A stretch of DNA of 35,010 bases. Source: Psychrobacter immobilis (lineage in GTDB: Bacteria > Pseudomonadota > Gammaproteobacteria > Pseudomonadales > Moraxellaceae). The position numbers were made by a program, and so were the translations under genes. The notes beneath the pieces are model-generated. The model searched no databases. It was not told the origin of the DNA and saw only the letters and a program-made list of their open reading frames with translations. The DNA lies in NCBI RefSeq assembly GCF_904846175.1, contig NZ_CAJGZM010000016.1, positions 1 to 35,010 of the forward strand, written 5' to 3'. This document shows, in pieces, positions 7,868 through 17,549 of the stretch; the stretch's first letter is position 1, and each line of letters begins with the position of its first letter.

Positions 7868-9115
7868 TTTTAGTTAGGTATTTACATAAAGATTTGCTAT
7901 AGTTTAGCATGTTGAGCGCCAATTAAGCAGAGGCTGCGACAATAATTCATTGTTGTTACAGACAGTGTAGCGCTATTTTTATTACTGGTCACTACTGGTT
8001 AGTAAAGCGCTGCCAGCTATAAAACCTGCCAAGCTTGTGTGTTTCATCTGATTTTAAGGGTGTTATATCCCTTGATATACCCTATAATGCCCCATAAATT
8101 GTAAGAACAACGCTGACATTTATTAGTGCAAAACTGTATTTATTAGTACCAGATAAATTATCAGCATAAGATTGTTTATCATTACAGAATATTGTGACAT
8201 TAGACAACATCGCTTTGATAGATTGCGTAACAACAATTTTATCAAACGATAACAACATAACATTTACTCACTACCGCATAACCACGACTTGCTTTGATAA
8301 CTATTTATATTCATATATAACTAGTTATCCTATAGTCCTTTAGGCGCGCAGATGAGCAAGTATGGGTCGTTTAGAGCCAGAATCGAGCATCATTAATTGA
8401 TTGTCGATAGCTGCCTGAGTATTGGTGGTCAAACAGAGGACGATAAGTAGAATAGACAAGAGACACCGTGCCGATAAGCCGGTCATTTATTCTGTTTGCC
8501 AAGTACGCCCCGCTGATGACGACAGCAGCGCCACCTAGCTTTAAGATACCTCAGATATTATTGACGTTATACCCAAAAGAACGATAAATAAAGAATGACC
8601 AATTGCTTTACCTAAAAGGATAACCGCTGCACGGCACTATTTTATACGATGACACTTATTTAATAGTCCTTAGTTAACAGCGATATTATTGCTAGACCTT
8701 GATTGATTACTGTGACAGCACGATGCTTTTTTAGTACCTGTGACCTCTTGACTCTCAGTCACTATCCACCGCCACCCTTACAACGTGCGCTGACCACCAA
8801 ACTGGATAAAACAACTGTCATAAAAGACCACTAACTTGCTCCTGCATTAATCATTAGAACAAGCCTATTCATAATAACTCTATAGATAGTAGCCTTACAC
8901 CCTATCTTATCTATGTGAATGTTACCGACATTAGCATATAGCTAATACATTTTAGGTCGAAAAGCGATTGCGAAAAGCCCGCGCGCTTATCCCATTCCTA
9001 CTTTACGTTCTACCGCTCATTAACGTCTACTCAGCTAATTGTATTATTAGCTACACTTGCTACCCTGCCCTAAAGTCTGTCTCGTCGTTGTTCTGCGTAC
9101 TCATAGGATACCAAT
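7868..9115 (+). promoter_or_regulatory. Long non-coding region upstream of rne
   Basis: 1248 bases with no believable gene. It sits between divergent rluC and rne and probably holds promoters for both plus a long rne leader. Promoter candidates on the plus strand are a TATAAT at 8083-8088 and TTGATA (8294-8299) / TATAAC (8316-8321) with a 16-nt spacer. Dyads in the possible leader are TTAGC-ATATA-GCTAA (8931-8945) and AGCTAAT-6 nt-ATTAGCT (9033-9052). In E. coli the long structured rne leader is the site of feedback control by RNase E; similar control here is inference. The short frame at 8968-9174 is not credible as a gene. Confidence 0.5.
9033..9052 (+). promoter_or_regulatory. Hairpin in the rne leader
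   Basis: Perfect 7-bp stem AGCTAAT / ATTAGCT with a 6-nt loop, ending 63 nt before the rne ATG. It is AU-rich, the kind of RNA RNase E recognises, so it is a candidate element for autoregulation. Confidence 0.4.
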
Positions 9116-12100
9116 ATGAAACGCATTTTGATCAACGCTACTCAAAACGAAGAAATTCGTGTTGCCCTTTGTAAAGGCAACCATCTTTACGATTTCGATT
9201 TAGAAAACCGTACCCGCGAACAAAAAAAATCTAACATCTATAAAGGTCATGTAACCCGCGTCGAGCCCTCGCTTGAAGCGGTATTTGTCGAATATGGCTC
9301 ACAGCGTCAAGGTTTCTTACCAATTCGTGAAATTTCTGCTGAATATTTAAGCGGCAATCCACGTGACGAAAACATCAAAAAACTGATCAAAGAAGGCGAC
9401 GAGCTCATCGTCCAAGTTGAGAAAGAAGAGCGCGGTAATAAAGGCGCTGCTTTATCAACTTACGTCTCACTAGCAGGTCGTTATTTGGTGCTAATGCCAA
9501 ACAACCCTCGTGGCGGCGGTATCTCGCGTCAAATCTCGGGTAAATTGCGCGAAGATATGAAGCGTATGCTTGGCAGCTTAGATTTGCCAAAAGGCATGAG
9601 CGTCATCATTCGTACTGCTGGTATTGGTAAAACCCAAGAAGACTTACAACACGATTTAAATCACTTGCTTAATATCTGGCAAGCTATCCAAGAACAAAAC
9701 CAAAAATACCCGTCACCGCGTTTAGTGCATCAAGAAGCCGGCGTCGTGACGCGTGCCGTGCGTGATTATCTGCGCGATGATATCGCTGAGATTTGGATTG
9801 ATAACGAAAACGCTTATATCGAAGCGGCCGGTTTTATCGATGCAGTCATGCCAAAACAAGCTGAAAAGCTACGCAAATATACCGATTATGAGCCAATGTT
9901 TTCTCGCTTTAATATCGAAAAACAAATCGAAACGGCTTATCAGCGTGAAGTACGTCTGCCATCAGGTGGTTCAATCGTTATTGACCAAACTGAAGCACTT
10001 GTCTCTATCGATATCAACTCAGCTAAGTCGACCAAAGGCTCTGACGTTGCTGAAACCGCTTATCATACCAATCTAGAAGCCGCTGATGAGATTGCACGTC
10101 AGCTACGTTTGCGTGATATGGGCGGCTTGATTGTCATTGATTTTATTGATATGAATGACAATAAGCATCAAAAAGAAGTTGAAAAGCGTCTAGTCGATGC
10201 GACCAAATACGACCGCGCCCGCGTCCAATTCGGTGATATCTCTAAATTTGGTTTGATGGAAATGAGCCGTCAGCGTCTGCGTCCATCATTAGAAGAATCG
10301 ACTGGCTATATCTGCCCGCGCTGTCATGGTAACGGTATGATTCGTGACTTGCGCTCGCTATCACTATCGATTATGCGTCAGATTGAGCAAATCGCCCTAA
10401 AAGAGCGTCAAGGTGAAGTGCAAGCCGAAGTACCAACGGATATCGCTGCTTTCTTATTAAATGAAAAGCGTGATGCTTTGGTCTACCTTGAGCAAGACAG
10501 TGGTACGCGTATCACTATCTTGCCGCACGCGCATCTAGAATCGCCAAACTTTAAGCTTCACTTTAACCGTGACGGCTTTGCACCTTCAAGTTATGAGCGT
10601 ATTACGGATACAGCCCAAGAACATAGCGATTTGGGTTATGAAGTTGACTGGCAAACCGCTGAAAAAGAGCGTCCTGAGCAGCAGCCTACGCGCCAGCCAC
10701 GTCAAATAGCCGATAGCAGCAGTCAAGCGACTACGAGCGCCAATGATCAGCAAAGTGCGCCAAGCCAGCAGCAGAATACGACTAGTCATAGCAATGACCA
10801 TCGTAGCAATGCCAATGCTAGCAATGTTTCATCAGCACGGGCGCCGCAGACACAAACACAGCCACAAACACAAGCGCCGACGCAAAGTGCACCGGCTGTT
10901 GTGGCTACAGCTGCGCCAGTAGCGACCCAAAACACGCCAGTTGCTGCTGCCCAACCCCAAGCCGTCGCTTGGTTATCCAATTTATTTGCCCAAGCACCGC
11001 AGGCACAAACCTCTCATAGCGTCAGTAGTCGTGATGCTGCTGAAGCCATTGAAGCTCTGGTCAATACGGGCGCGCAGAGCTTAGGCTCGTTTGGTCAATT
11101 GGATAACAGTGCGCTTAGTGCTAATAATCAAGCCTCAGCAGCGCCACAAGAGAGCAATCAGCAAGCTAATAATCAGCCGTCAAACGTTAACGCCAATCGC
11201 CAACAGACCGCTAACAATACTTCTAACGACGACAATGATGCTGAAGAAAGAAGAAGACGTAAGCCACGTAAATCAAGACCTTCTAAGACGCGCCAAAGAA
11301 AAGAGCCGTCAGATGAAACCAATGATAACGTCACTAGCGATACGGATGCTATAGAAAGCAGCACAAATAGCGCTGATAATAAAGAATCGAATAGCCAACA
11401 ATCTAATAACCAAGATAAACGTCAGCAGGATAACAGACGCCCTAATGACCGTAATCGCAATAATCGTCAAGACAGCGGTCGTAATGGTAATGAGAGCAAC
11501 GAAAATAGCAAAGGCAATGAACGTCATGAGCGCACCGACGCTGATGACAAAAACGCCAATGCTGCAGACGAGCAAACTCGTGCTAAGCGTAAGTCAAATA
11601 GCCAACGTCAATCACGCGGCAAACTTGAGCGCGGCGAAACGTTAAACGCTGATAATGCACAGCAAAGCACTAAAGATGCTAGCAATGCTAGAAACCAATC
11701 TAGCTCGCGCCGCAACCAAGACCCGAATGAAGTTGTTTTGCAGGTCAATGAAGCCGCAATGGAAGTTAAGTCGCCAGAAGTTGTGCATTTATCTTTAGAT
11801 GACAGTAAATCTGTAACAGCCGCTCGCCAAACGTCTGAAAAGCAAAGTTTTGAAAAATCTAGCAATGACGCTAATATAGAAAAAGCAAGTCAAGAAGACA
11901 GCACGACGAAAAATGCGGATAAGCAGGAAACTGTTGAGCAAAAAACTGACAGTCAGGCTGCTAAAAATAGCAATGGCGCGGTTGATAACAGTGAAAAAAG
12001 CAGTCAGCAAGTCAATAGAGCTGAAACTGTTAACAGTGATGCAGCTCATCTAGAAGCAGCTCAGTTAGAAGAAGCAAAAATAGCAGAGCCAAAAGCAGAC

Positions 12101-13489
12101 CAAGCACAACCAAACGCTACTGAAGCTAAGGTGCAAATGTCTAATGCTAAGTCTGTAGACGATAGTAAAGTAGACGCTAAAAAAGTTGATGCTAAAGAAG
12201 CAGAGGCAGATGAGCAAGCAACGTCTAACAGCAGTGAGGTTCAAACTGAACGTCCAGCTGATATCAAAAATCTAGCGGAAAGTCAAAAGCCAGTAGACAC
12301 CACCGCTGAAAATGACGCAGCTATAGAGAAAACTCAGGAAACTGCTTCTGAGACTGACTCTGATGTTAATTCTAAGGCTGACGATGCCAGCAATAGCAAG
12401 CAACCAGCGTTCGAGCTTAATCATGAAGCTTTATTTGCTAAGCGCTATGTGACGGCCAATAAGTTTGGTCAAGCCAGCAATGACCCACGTGTGGTACGTC
12501 GTCAGCAGTCTCAAGCACCGATAGCTAAAACATCGGTAGCTGAAATACCTCAGGCAAATGAGCAAAGCGCTGTAAACGTACCAGCTATTCGCGGTACAGT
12601 TGGTGAATTTATCCGTGCAACACTACCCGAAGCGCAAGCGCGCTTAGCAGCAGAAGGTGTGATTCACTGCTTCAACGCGGCTATTGCTTTACATGTAAAG
12701 CAAGCTCAAGCCGCTACCACTAATGAGGACGAGGTCGCTAATAGCAACGAGTCTAAAGTCGAGAATGGCGAAACTGCCAGTCAAGATTTTGACTTTAGCA
12801 ACTATGGTTATCAGCCTTTAGCAGCAGATTATATCACCCGCTTTGAGACGATGACGCAAGCGGTCAGTCAGTTTGCCGCAGCGCAAGGTAAAACTGCCGT
12901 TGAACCACGTGCTATCAACAAAAGAGCAAGCAACGACCCACGCGGTCAGCATCCTGATTATCAGGAAGTAGCTGCAGTGACAACTTCTGAAGCGCCTACA
13001 AATGATGCTTTAGCAGCTGACAGCGACAGCAATGCTCATGTAGATGCTCATGACGTAGAAGCGAACGCTCTTACAAATCAGAGTCAGACAGATGACGTCA
13101 GCGCCGATAGTGAGCAGTTGTTAAAGGTTGAGCACGCGCTAGAAGAAGAAAACGCGGCGCAATCTGATGCTGAGGTCAAAGATACTGATACTGAAACCAC
13201 CGTTTCTGATGTCGAGCAAAGCGAAACCGAGCAAGTGCCTCAACCAACTGAACCAGTAGCAGAACCCGCGACAAAAGAAGAGATTCAGGCGGCGAAGTCA
13301 AAAACAACCATCGCCAGTTATAAAAACATGATTGAAAATGTGGCTGAGCAGCTGTTGCCACAAAAAGGTATGTTTAATTTAACCACGCCAAAAGTACCTA
13401 AGGCGCGTACGCGTAAGCCTAAGACTGAGCATAAAAAGCCAACGCAAGCTGAAAAATCAGAATCTGACGATACTGATAGCGAAAGCTAA
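9116..13489 (+). CDS. rne: Ribonuclease E
   Basis: Essential endoribonuclease that starts mRNA decay and processes rRNA and tRNA; it scaffolds the degradosome at the inner membrane. The catalytic half shows the S1 domain (about 38-120), catalytic D299 (VSIDINS) and D342 (IVIDFIDM), whose 43-residue spacing equals E. coli D303/D346, and the zinc-link C400-P-R-C403. From about residue 500 to 1457 the protein is low-complexity, rich in Q, N, S, A, D and E, with Arg-rich patches (EERRRRKPRKSR near 708; RRPNDRNRNNR) likely to bind RNA. Two ASNDPR motifs (NDPR at 1122-1125 and 1273-1276) and a conserved-looking end (MIENVAEQLLPQKGMFN) are candidate partner-binding sites. At 1457 residues it is far longer than E. 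coli RNase E (1061). AGGA lies upstream of the ATG. Confidence 0.97.
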   Translation: MKRILINATQNEEIRVALCKGNHLYDFDLENRTREQKKSNIYKGHVTRVEPSLEAVFVEYGSQRQGFLPIREISAEYLSGNPRDENIKKLIKEGDELIVQVEKEERGNKGAALSTYVSLAGRYLVLMPNNPRGGGISRQISGKLREDMKRMLGSLDLPKGMSVIIRTAGIGKTQEDLQHDLNHLLNIWQAIQEQNQKYPSPRLVHQEAGVVTRAVRDYLRDDIAEIWIDNENAYIEAAGFIDAVMPKQAEKLRKYTDYEPMFSRFNIEKQIETAYQREVRLPSGGSIVIDQTEALVSIDINSAKSTKGSDVAETAYHTNLEAADEIARQLRLRDMGGLIVIDFIDMNDNKHQKEVEKRLVDATKYDRARVQFGDISKFGLMEMSRQRLRPSLEESTGYICPRCHGNGMIRDLRSLSLSIMRQIEQIALKERQGEVQAEVPTDIAAFLLNEKRDALVYLEQDSGTRITILPHAHLESPNFKLHFNRDGFAPSSYERITDTAQEHSDLGYEVDWQTAEKERPEQQPTRQPRQIADSSSQATTSANDQQSAPSQQQNTTSHSNDHRSNANASNVSSARAPQTQTQPQTQAPTQSAPAVVATAAPVATQNTPVAAAQPQAVAWLSNLFAQAPQAQTSHSVSSRDAAEAIEALVNTGAQSLGSFGQLDNSALSANNQASAAPQESNQQANNQPSNVNANRQQTANNTSNDDNDAEERRRRKPRKSRPSKTRQRKEPSDETNDNVTSDTDAIESSTNSADNKESNSQQSNNQDKRQQDNRRPNDRNRNNRQDSGRNGNESNENSKGNERHERTDADDKNANAADEQTRAKRKSNSQRQSRGKLERGETLNADNAQQSTKDASNARNQSSSRRNQDPNEVVLQVNEAAMEVKSPEVVHLSLDDSKSVTAARQTSEKQSFEKSSNDANIEKASQEDSTTKNADKQETVEQKTDSQAAKNSNGAVDNSEKSSQQVNRAETVNSDAAHLEAAQLEEAKIAEPKADQAQPNATEAKVQMSNAKSVDDSKVDAKKVDAKEAEADEQATSNSSEVQTERPADIKNLAESQKPVDTTAENDAAIEKTQETASETDSDVNSKADDASNSKQPAFELNHEALFAKRYVTANKFGQASNDPRVVRRQQSQAPIAKTSVAEIPQANEQSAVNVPAIRGTVGEFIRATLPEAQARLAAEGVIHCFNAAIALHVKQAQAATTNEDEVANSNESKVENGETASQDFDFSNYGYQPLAADYITRFETMTQAVSQFAAAQGKTAVEPRAINKRASNDPRGQHPDYQEVAAVTTSEAPTNDALAADSDSNAHVDAHDVEANALTNQSQTDDVSADSEQLLKVEHALEEENAAQSDAEVKDTDTETTVSDVEQSETEQVPQPTEPVAEPATKEEIQAAKSKTTIASYKNMIENVAEQLLPQKGMFNLTTPKVPKARTRKPKTEHKKPTQAEKSESDDTDSES

Positions 13490-13521
13490 TAGCCTGTTAT
13501 CAATAGTCTTTTATAAAATGT

Positions 13522-13558
13522 AAAAGCCCCAAAGTTGTCAGCAACTTTGGGGCTTTTT
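13522..13558. terminator. Bidirectional terminator after rne
   Basis: Perfect 16-bp stem (AAAAGCCCCAAAGTTG 13522-13537 / CAACTTTGGGGCTTTT 13542-13557) with a TCAG loop, then a T run. It serves rne and the convergent DUF808 gene. Confidence 0.95.
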
Positions 13559-13640
13559 TATATCTTATCTAACAGTAATTATTATAAATATGAATATTTA
13601 ATACTCAAAATTCTTAAGAAATAAGGTTTGAGAATCACTA

Positions 13641-14564
13641 TTAATGTGCAGAATGCTCGTCTTTATGGCGTATTTTATTAATAACTGTAAGTAAAGCAAC
13701 GATAGCAGCACCAATGATAAAGCCAATAACACCATTTAATAGCGCCGTCGTAAAGCTCTCAAACACGCCAGTCAAATGAGCAATGTCCTCAACTTCATGA
13801 TGTAAAAAATTAATGCCGTGTACCAAGATACCACCACCGACTAAGAACATTGCCAAAGTACCAGCAATCGATAAAAACTTCATCAATTTAGGCGCTGCCG
13901 CAAATAAAACCTTACCGACTTTTTGAGTAAACTTGCCGTCTTTCTCCATCATATGCAGACCCACATCGTCGATTTTAACGATACCGGCGACTAGACCATA
14001 AATACCAACGGTAATGCCAATAGCTAAAATAGACAGCACCAAGCTGCGCTGTAACAGAGTAGCCGTTGCCGTTGCTCCTAGCGCAATAACGATAATCTCT
14101 GCCGATAAAATAAAATCGGTTCGCACCGCGCCTTTGATTTTTTCTTTTTCAAAAGCTACCAAATCAACCGTTTCATCAGCATTGGCCTGCCGACGGGCAT
14201 TTTGCTCCTCGTCATCTGGCAAGGCATGCGGCCAAAATCGATGAATCACTTTTTCAGCGCCCTCATAAACCAAAAACAAACCACCGCACATCAGCAAAAA
14301 GGTAATCAAAGGCGGATAAATGGCACTGATAAGGATTGCCGCTGGTACCAAAATAAGCTTATTAATAAAAGAGCCTTTGGCGACCGCCCAAACCACTGGC
14401 AGCTCACGATTTGCTTTGACGCCGGTGACTTGCTCCGCGTTCAATGCCAAATCATCACCCAACACCCCCGCGGTTTTTTTGGCGGCGATTTTAGTCATGA
14501 CCGAGACGTCATCGAGTATCACACTGATATCATCAAGTAGGGTTAATAAGCTGGCACCTGCCAT
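13641..14564 (-). CDS. DUF808-family inner-membrane protein (YedI-like)
   Basis: Protein of 307 residues beginning MAGASLLTLLDDISVILDDVSVMTKIAAKKT, the typical DUF808 N-terminus, then GVLGDDLALNAEQVTG and RELPVVWAVAKGS. Several membrane segments follow (about 70-100, 150-170, 176-196, 232-252, 275-298). E. coli YedI belongs to this family; the function is unknown. Between segments lies a soluble, charged loop (DDEEQNARRQANADE). The start is well supported by AAGGAG 5 nt before the ATG. It is transcribed alone, convergent with rne. Confidence 0.88.
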   Translation of the reverse strand: MAGASLLTLLDDISVILDDVSVMTKIAAKKTAGVLGDDLALNAEQVTGVKANRELPVVWAVAKGSFINKLILVPAAILISAIYPPLITFLLMCGGLFLVYEGAEKVIHRFWPHALPDDEEQNARRQANADETVDLVAFEKEKIKGAVRTDFILSAEIIVIALGATATATLLQRSLVLSILAIGITVGIYGLVAGIVKIDDVGLHMMEKDGKFTQKVGKVLFAAAPKLMKFLSIAGTLAMFLVGGGILVHGINFLHHEVEDIAHLTGVFESFTTALLNGVIGFIIGAAIVALLTVINKIRHKDEHSAH

Positions 14565-14988
14565 ATGGGCTCCTTAGAAAATTAGAAAAATTTTTTAGTA
14601 AATAAATTGCGGTATAGCTTATAAAAGAAATACTTATAAGCAGTAGCCTACCTAGACATAAAGTGAGATGAAATAGTACAAATGTATTTTATATCTGCTT
14701 TTTAATAGCTATCTGTAAATGACAAATTTAGCGTTAATAAATTTGGCAATACCAATAAAATTCCAATAAATAGCCTTTAGTGGTTATTTCTAAAAATATG
14801 TTAATATGAAAGGTATTACTACTTATCTTTTATTATCAAGAAATTATACTTCACTATTGAAATATATCGCTCTGATAACAAAATCTAGTGAATATAGGAT
14901 AAGCGTTCACACACTCTTTATTGCACTTTACTGTCCTCTTTTTTATATCTATATCTTGCTTAGGCATGACTGCCTAAAGGAAACACCT
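14565..14988. promoter_or_regulatory. Divergent intergenic region, DUF808 gene / dsbC
   Basis: AT-rich, no gene. It contains an 8-bp inverted repeat GCTTATAA (14617-14624) / TTATAAGC (14634-14641) near the DUF808 side, and a hairpin TTAGGCA-TGAC-TGCCTAA (14960-14977) whose right arm runs into the dsbC Shine-Dalgarno (AAAGGA). The second hairpin could limit ribosome access to dsbC; that is inference. The frame from 14806 into dsbC is not credible as protein. Confidence 0.4.
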
Positions 14989-15849
14989 ATGTTTTTACCT
15001 TCTTTTTCTAAAACCATCCCTACTCGCGATACCTTTTCTCGCAAGCCTTTATCGCGCATGATGATGGGTGCGTTGCTGGTGGTGGTTGCGGCGGGCTGCT
15101 CTAATAATGCAGCTGATGCAACCAGTAATACAGGCATTGTGAATAGCGCCAAAGCCAAAGTTAGCACCGCGCAAGCGTCAGCCGATAGTGATTCAGCGGT
15201 GGTCAAAGCTTTACAAGCAAATCTAAAAGCATCAGGAATTGAAGAAAACATCCTTTCAGCCGTGCCAACAGATATGGACGATATTTACTGGGTAACAGCA
15301 ACGGGCCTACCGTCTTTCTTTACCGATAAATCTGGTAAACACATTATCCAAGGGCAAATCATCGCTGTTGGTGCAGAAGCGCCAGTTGATATCAGTGGTG
15401 CCTTGGTTGCCAAAACCGCGCAAGATGCTCTAAAAGCAGTCGACAAAAAAGACATGATTATTTATCCTGCCAAAGGCGTCACCAAGTCTGTCGTTTATTC
15501 CTTTACCGATGCCGATTGTCCTTATTGTACCAAGCTCCATGAGGAGATTGATGACATCAATGCGCGCGGTATTGAAGTGCGTTATTTAGCATGGCCGCGC
15601 AGCGAAGGCAGTATTCCAAAAATGGAAGCCATCTGGTGTAGCGAGGATCGCAATGCCGCGATGGATCAGGCGAAAAGAGGTGCCAATGTCCAAGCACCGA
15701 GCTGTAATAGCCCTGTAAAATCACAAATCGAGCTTGGTATGGCACTGGGTGTGCGCGGTACACCCGCTATCTTTACTGAGTCTGGACAGCAAATCGGCGG
15801 TTATTTACCAGCCGATCAATTGGCGCAAGCTGCGATTGATGCCAGCTAG
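14989..15849 (+). CDS. dsbC: DsbC-type thiol:disulfide isomerase, lipoprotein
   Basis: Periplasmic disulfide isomerase of 286 residues. The N-terminal half contains a DsbC/DsbG dimerisation-like domain (KALQANLKASGIEENILSAV), then a thioredoxin-fold domain with active site C177-P-Y-C180, a second Cys pair (IWCSED; APSCNSP) and the cis-Pro loop GTPAIF. The signal sequence ends VVVAAGC with Cys at 37, a lipobox, so the protein is probably lipid-anchored, whereas E. coli DsbC is soluble. The active site CPYC differs from the CGYC of E. coli DsbC. The start has AAGG upstream. It is followed by hom, as in Pseudomonas. Confidence 0.88.
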   Translation: MFLPSFSKTIPTRDTFSRKPLSRMMMGALLVVVAAGCSNNAADATSNTGIVNSAKAKVSTAQASADSDSAVVKALQANLKASGIEENILSAVPTDMDDIYWVTATGLPSFFTDKSGKHIIQGQIIAVGAEAPVDISGALVAKTAQDALKAVDKKDMIIYPAKGVTKSVVYSFTDADCPYCTKLHEEIDDINARGIEVRYLAWPRSEGSIPKMEAIWCSEDRNAAMDQAKRGANVQAPSCNSPVKSQIELGMALGVRGTPAIFTESGQQIGGYLPADQLAQAAIDAS

Positions 15850-15971
15850 TTATCTGCCCTGATATTATTGACTTTAGCGACAGTGAGTTCGGGTAGACGT
15901 CACAAGCGCTTGTCGGTATGATACGATAAAGCGCTAGGCAACATTAGCCGTATATTTTTAGACCGTTCTTC

Positions 15972-16014
15972 TTTATATGAGCTCTCTTTATATCAACGCT
16001 TTTATATCAGCGTT
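15972..16014 (+). repeat. Near-tandem 14-bp repeats in the hom leader
   Basis: TTTATATCAACGCT (15987-16000) is followed directly by TTTATATCAGCGTT (16001-16014), and a weaker copy starts at 15972. AACGCT (15995-16000) and AGCGTT (16009-16014) can also pair as a 6-bp hairpin followed by T residues, a possible weak terminator or attenuator between dsbC and hom. A 12-bp palindrome ACAAGCGCTTGT lies upstream at 15902-15913. Confidence 0.45.
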
Positions 16015-16074
16015 TTTATGTAAGAGCCTGCATAGAAGCATTTTTATCCAACTCTATAATCTCTTGAGGATACT

Positions 16075-17439
16075 GTGAGCAAATCCATCAAACTAGCGAT
16101 ACTTGGTCTCGGCACCGTCGGAACAGGTGTGATCAATCTAATCAATGATAATCTAGATGAGTTAAAACGCCGTAGCGGACGCGATATTGTGATTACCGAA
16201 GTCGGTACCCGTCGCCAGCGCGATGATATCGATCCGAACATTATTCAAAACAGTGACTTGATGGCGGCCGCTGCCAGTGACAATGTCGATATTGTTATCG
16301 AAGTGATTGGTGGTACGACGTTGGCTAAAGACGTGATTATGCATGCCATCAAAAACGGCAAACATGTGGTCACCGCCAATAAAGCCTTGCTCGCTGAACA
16401 CGGCAATGAGATTTTTGCCTTTGCGGAAGCCCATAATGTCCATGTTGCTTATGAAGCAGCAGTGGCAGGCGGTATCCCGATTATTAAAGTTATGCGTGAA
16501 GGCCTTGCTGCCAATAAGATTGAGTGGTTAGCCGGTATTATTAACGGCACTGGCAACTTTATCATGACTGAAATGCGTGATAAAGGTCGCCCATTTGCCG
16601 ATGTATTAACCGAGGCGCAAGAGCTTGGTTATGCCGAAGCTGATCCGACTTTTGATGTTGAAGGCATTGATGCCGCTCATAAACTAGCGCTACTCGCCTC
16701 TATTGCCTTTGGTATTCCGCTACAATTTGATAAAGTTTACTGTGAAGGTATTACGGCTATTACTTTGCAAGACGTCAACTATGCTGAAGAGCTTGGCTAT
16801 CGCATCAAGCATCTAGGCTTTGCTGTACGCCGTGAAGGCGATGGCTCAGGTGACAATAGTACGGCTGGTATTGAGCTGCGCGTCCACCCGACGCTTATTC
16901 CACAAAATGCCCTACTTGCCAACGTTAATGGCGTAAAAAATGCGGTGCTGGTCAATTCTCACCCACTTGGACAAACGCTCTATTGCGGCGATGGCGCCGG
17001 TGCCGGTGCTACCGCTTCTGCGGTGATGGCCGATGTGATGGATTTGGTTCGTGTACTTAGTAATAAAGACAGCAACGATCAAAGCAGCAGTAATCAAAAT
17101 AACCACGGTCACCATGTGCCGCATCTCGCCTTTATTCCAGAGCAATTATCAGACACGCCTATCTTGCGCGCGGAGCAAATGATTACCGGCTATTATCTGC
17201 GTGTGCATGCTCATGACAATCCTGGAGTATTGGCGGATATCACGCGCATTTTGAGTGATGCCGGTATCAATATCGATGCAATTTTACAGAAGCCTGCCCA
17301 TAAACTTGGTCAAGTACCGGTGATTATCTTAACGCTGCCTGTGGTTGAGAGTCAGATGAATATTGCCATTGAAAAAATTGAAAAGCTCGATACCATTACG
17401 GATAAAGTTGTTCGTATCCGCTTAGATGAGCTGGCGTAA
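16075..17439 (+). CDS. hom: Homoserine dehydrogenase
   Basis: NAD(P)H-dependent reduction of aspartate semialdehyde to homoserine, the branch point to threonine and methionine. The 454-residue protein begins with the Rossmann motif GLGTVGTG (11-18). The catalytic core has TANKALLAEHG, YEAAVAGGIPIIK, INGTGNFI, and EADPTFDVEGIDAAHKLALL with the conserved Asp and Lys. A C-terminal ACT domain begins near residue 369 (YLRVHAHDNPGVLADITRIL), expected to give feedback control by threonine. A Q/N/H-rich linker precedes it. Translation starts at GTG 16075 with GAGGA upstream. thrC, often next to hom, does not follow here. Confidence 0.96.
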   Translation: MSKSIKLAILGLGTVGTGVINLINDNLDELKRRSGRDIVITEVGTRRQRDDIDPNIIQNSDLMAAAASDNVDIVIEVIGGTTLAKDVIMHAIKNGKHVVTANKALLAEHGNEIFAFAEAHNVHVAYEAAVAGGIPIIKVMREGLAANKIEWLAGIINGTGNFIMTEMRDKGRPFADVLTEAQELGYAEADPTFDVEGIDAAHKLALLASIAFGIPLQFDKVYCEGITAITLQDVNYAEELGYRIKHLGFAVRREGDGSGDNSTAGIELRVHPTLIPQNALLANVNGVKNAVLVNSHPLGQTLYCGDGAGAGATASAVMADVMDLVRVLSNKDSNDQSSSNQNNHGHHVPHLAFIPEQLSDTPILRAEQMITGYYLRVHAHDNPGVLADITRILSDAGINIDAILQKPAHKLGQVPVIILTLPVVESQMNIAIEKIEKLDTITDKVVRIRLDELA

Positions 17440-17549
17440 TTTATCCAGACCGCTATTAATCCATAAATAAATCGCCTTAGCTTAAATTTTTTATTTTAAT
17501 GATTAAAAATAGCACTTTCGTTTCAAATACCTAAAAAGGAAGAATAACG

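Noticed and set aside
8968..9174. Open frame of 68 codons overlapping the rne start
   Set aside because: No recognisable protein features, overlaps rne in another frame and sits in the probable rne leader.
10840..10960. Possible repeat array in the Gln/Pro/Ala-rich part of rne
   Set aside because: Irregular units without spacers; it is coding low complexity and not a CRISPR array.
10586..12049. Several minus- and plus-strand frames inside rne
   Set aside because: They arise from the repetitive codons of the RNase E tail; none has a ribosome site or known motif.
14806..14988. Upstream extension of dsbC
   Set aside because: AT-rich translation with no lipoprotein signal start; the ATG at 14989 has a good ribosome site and a proper lipobox.
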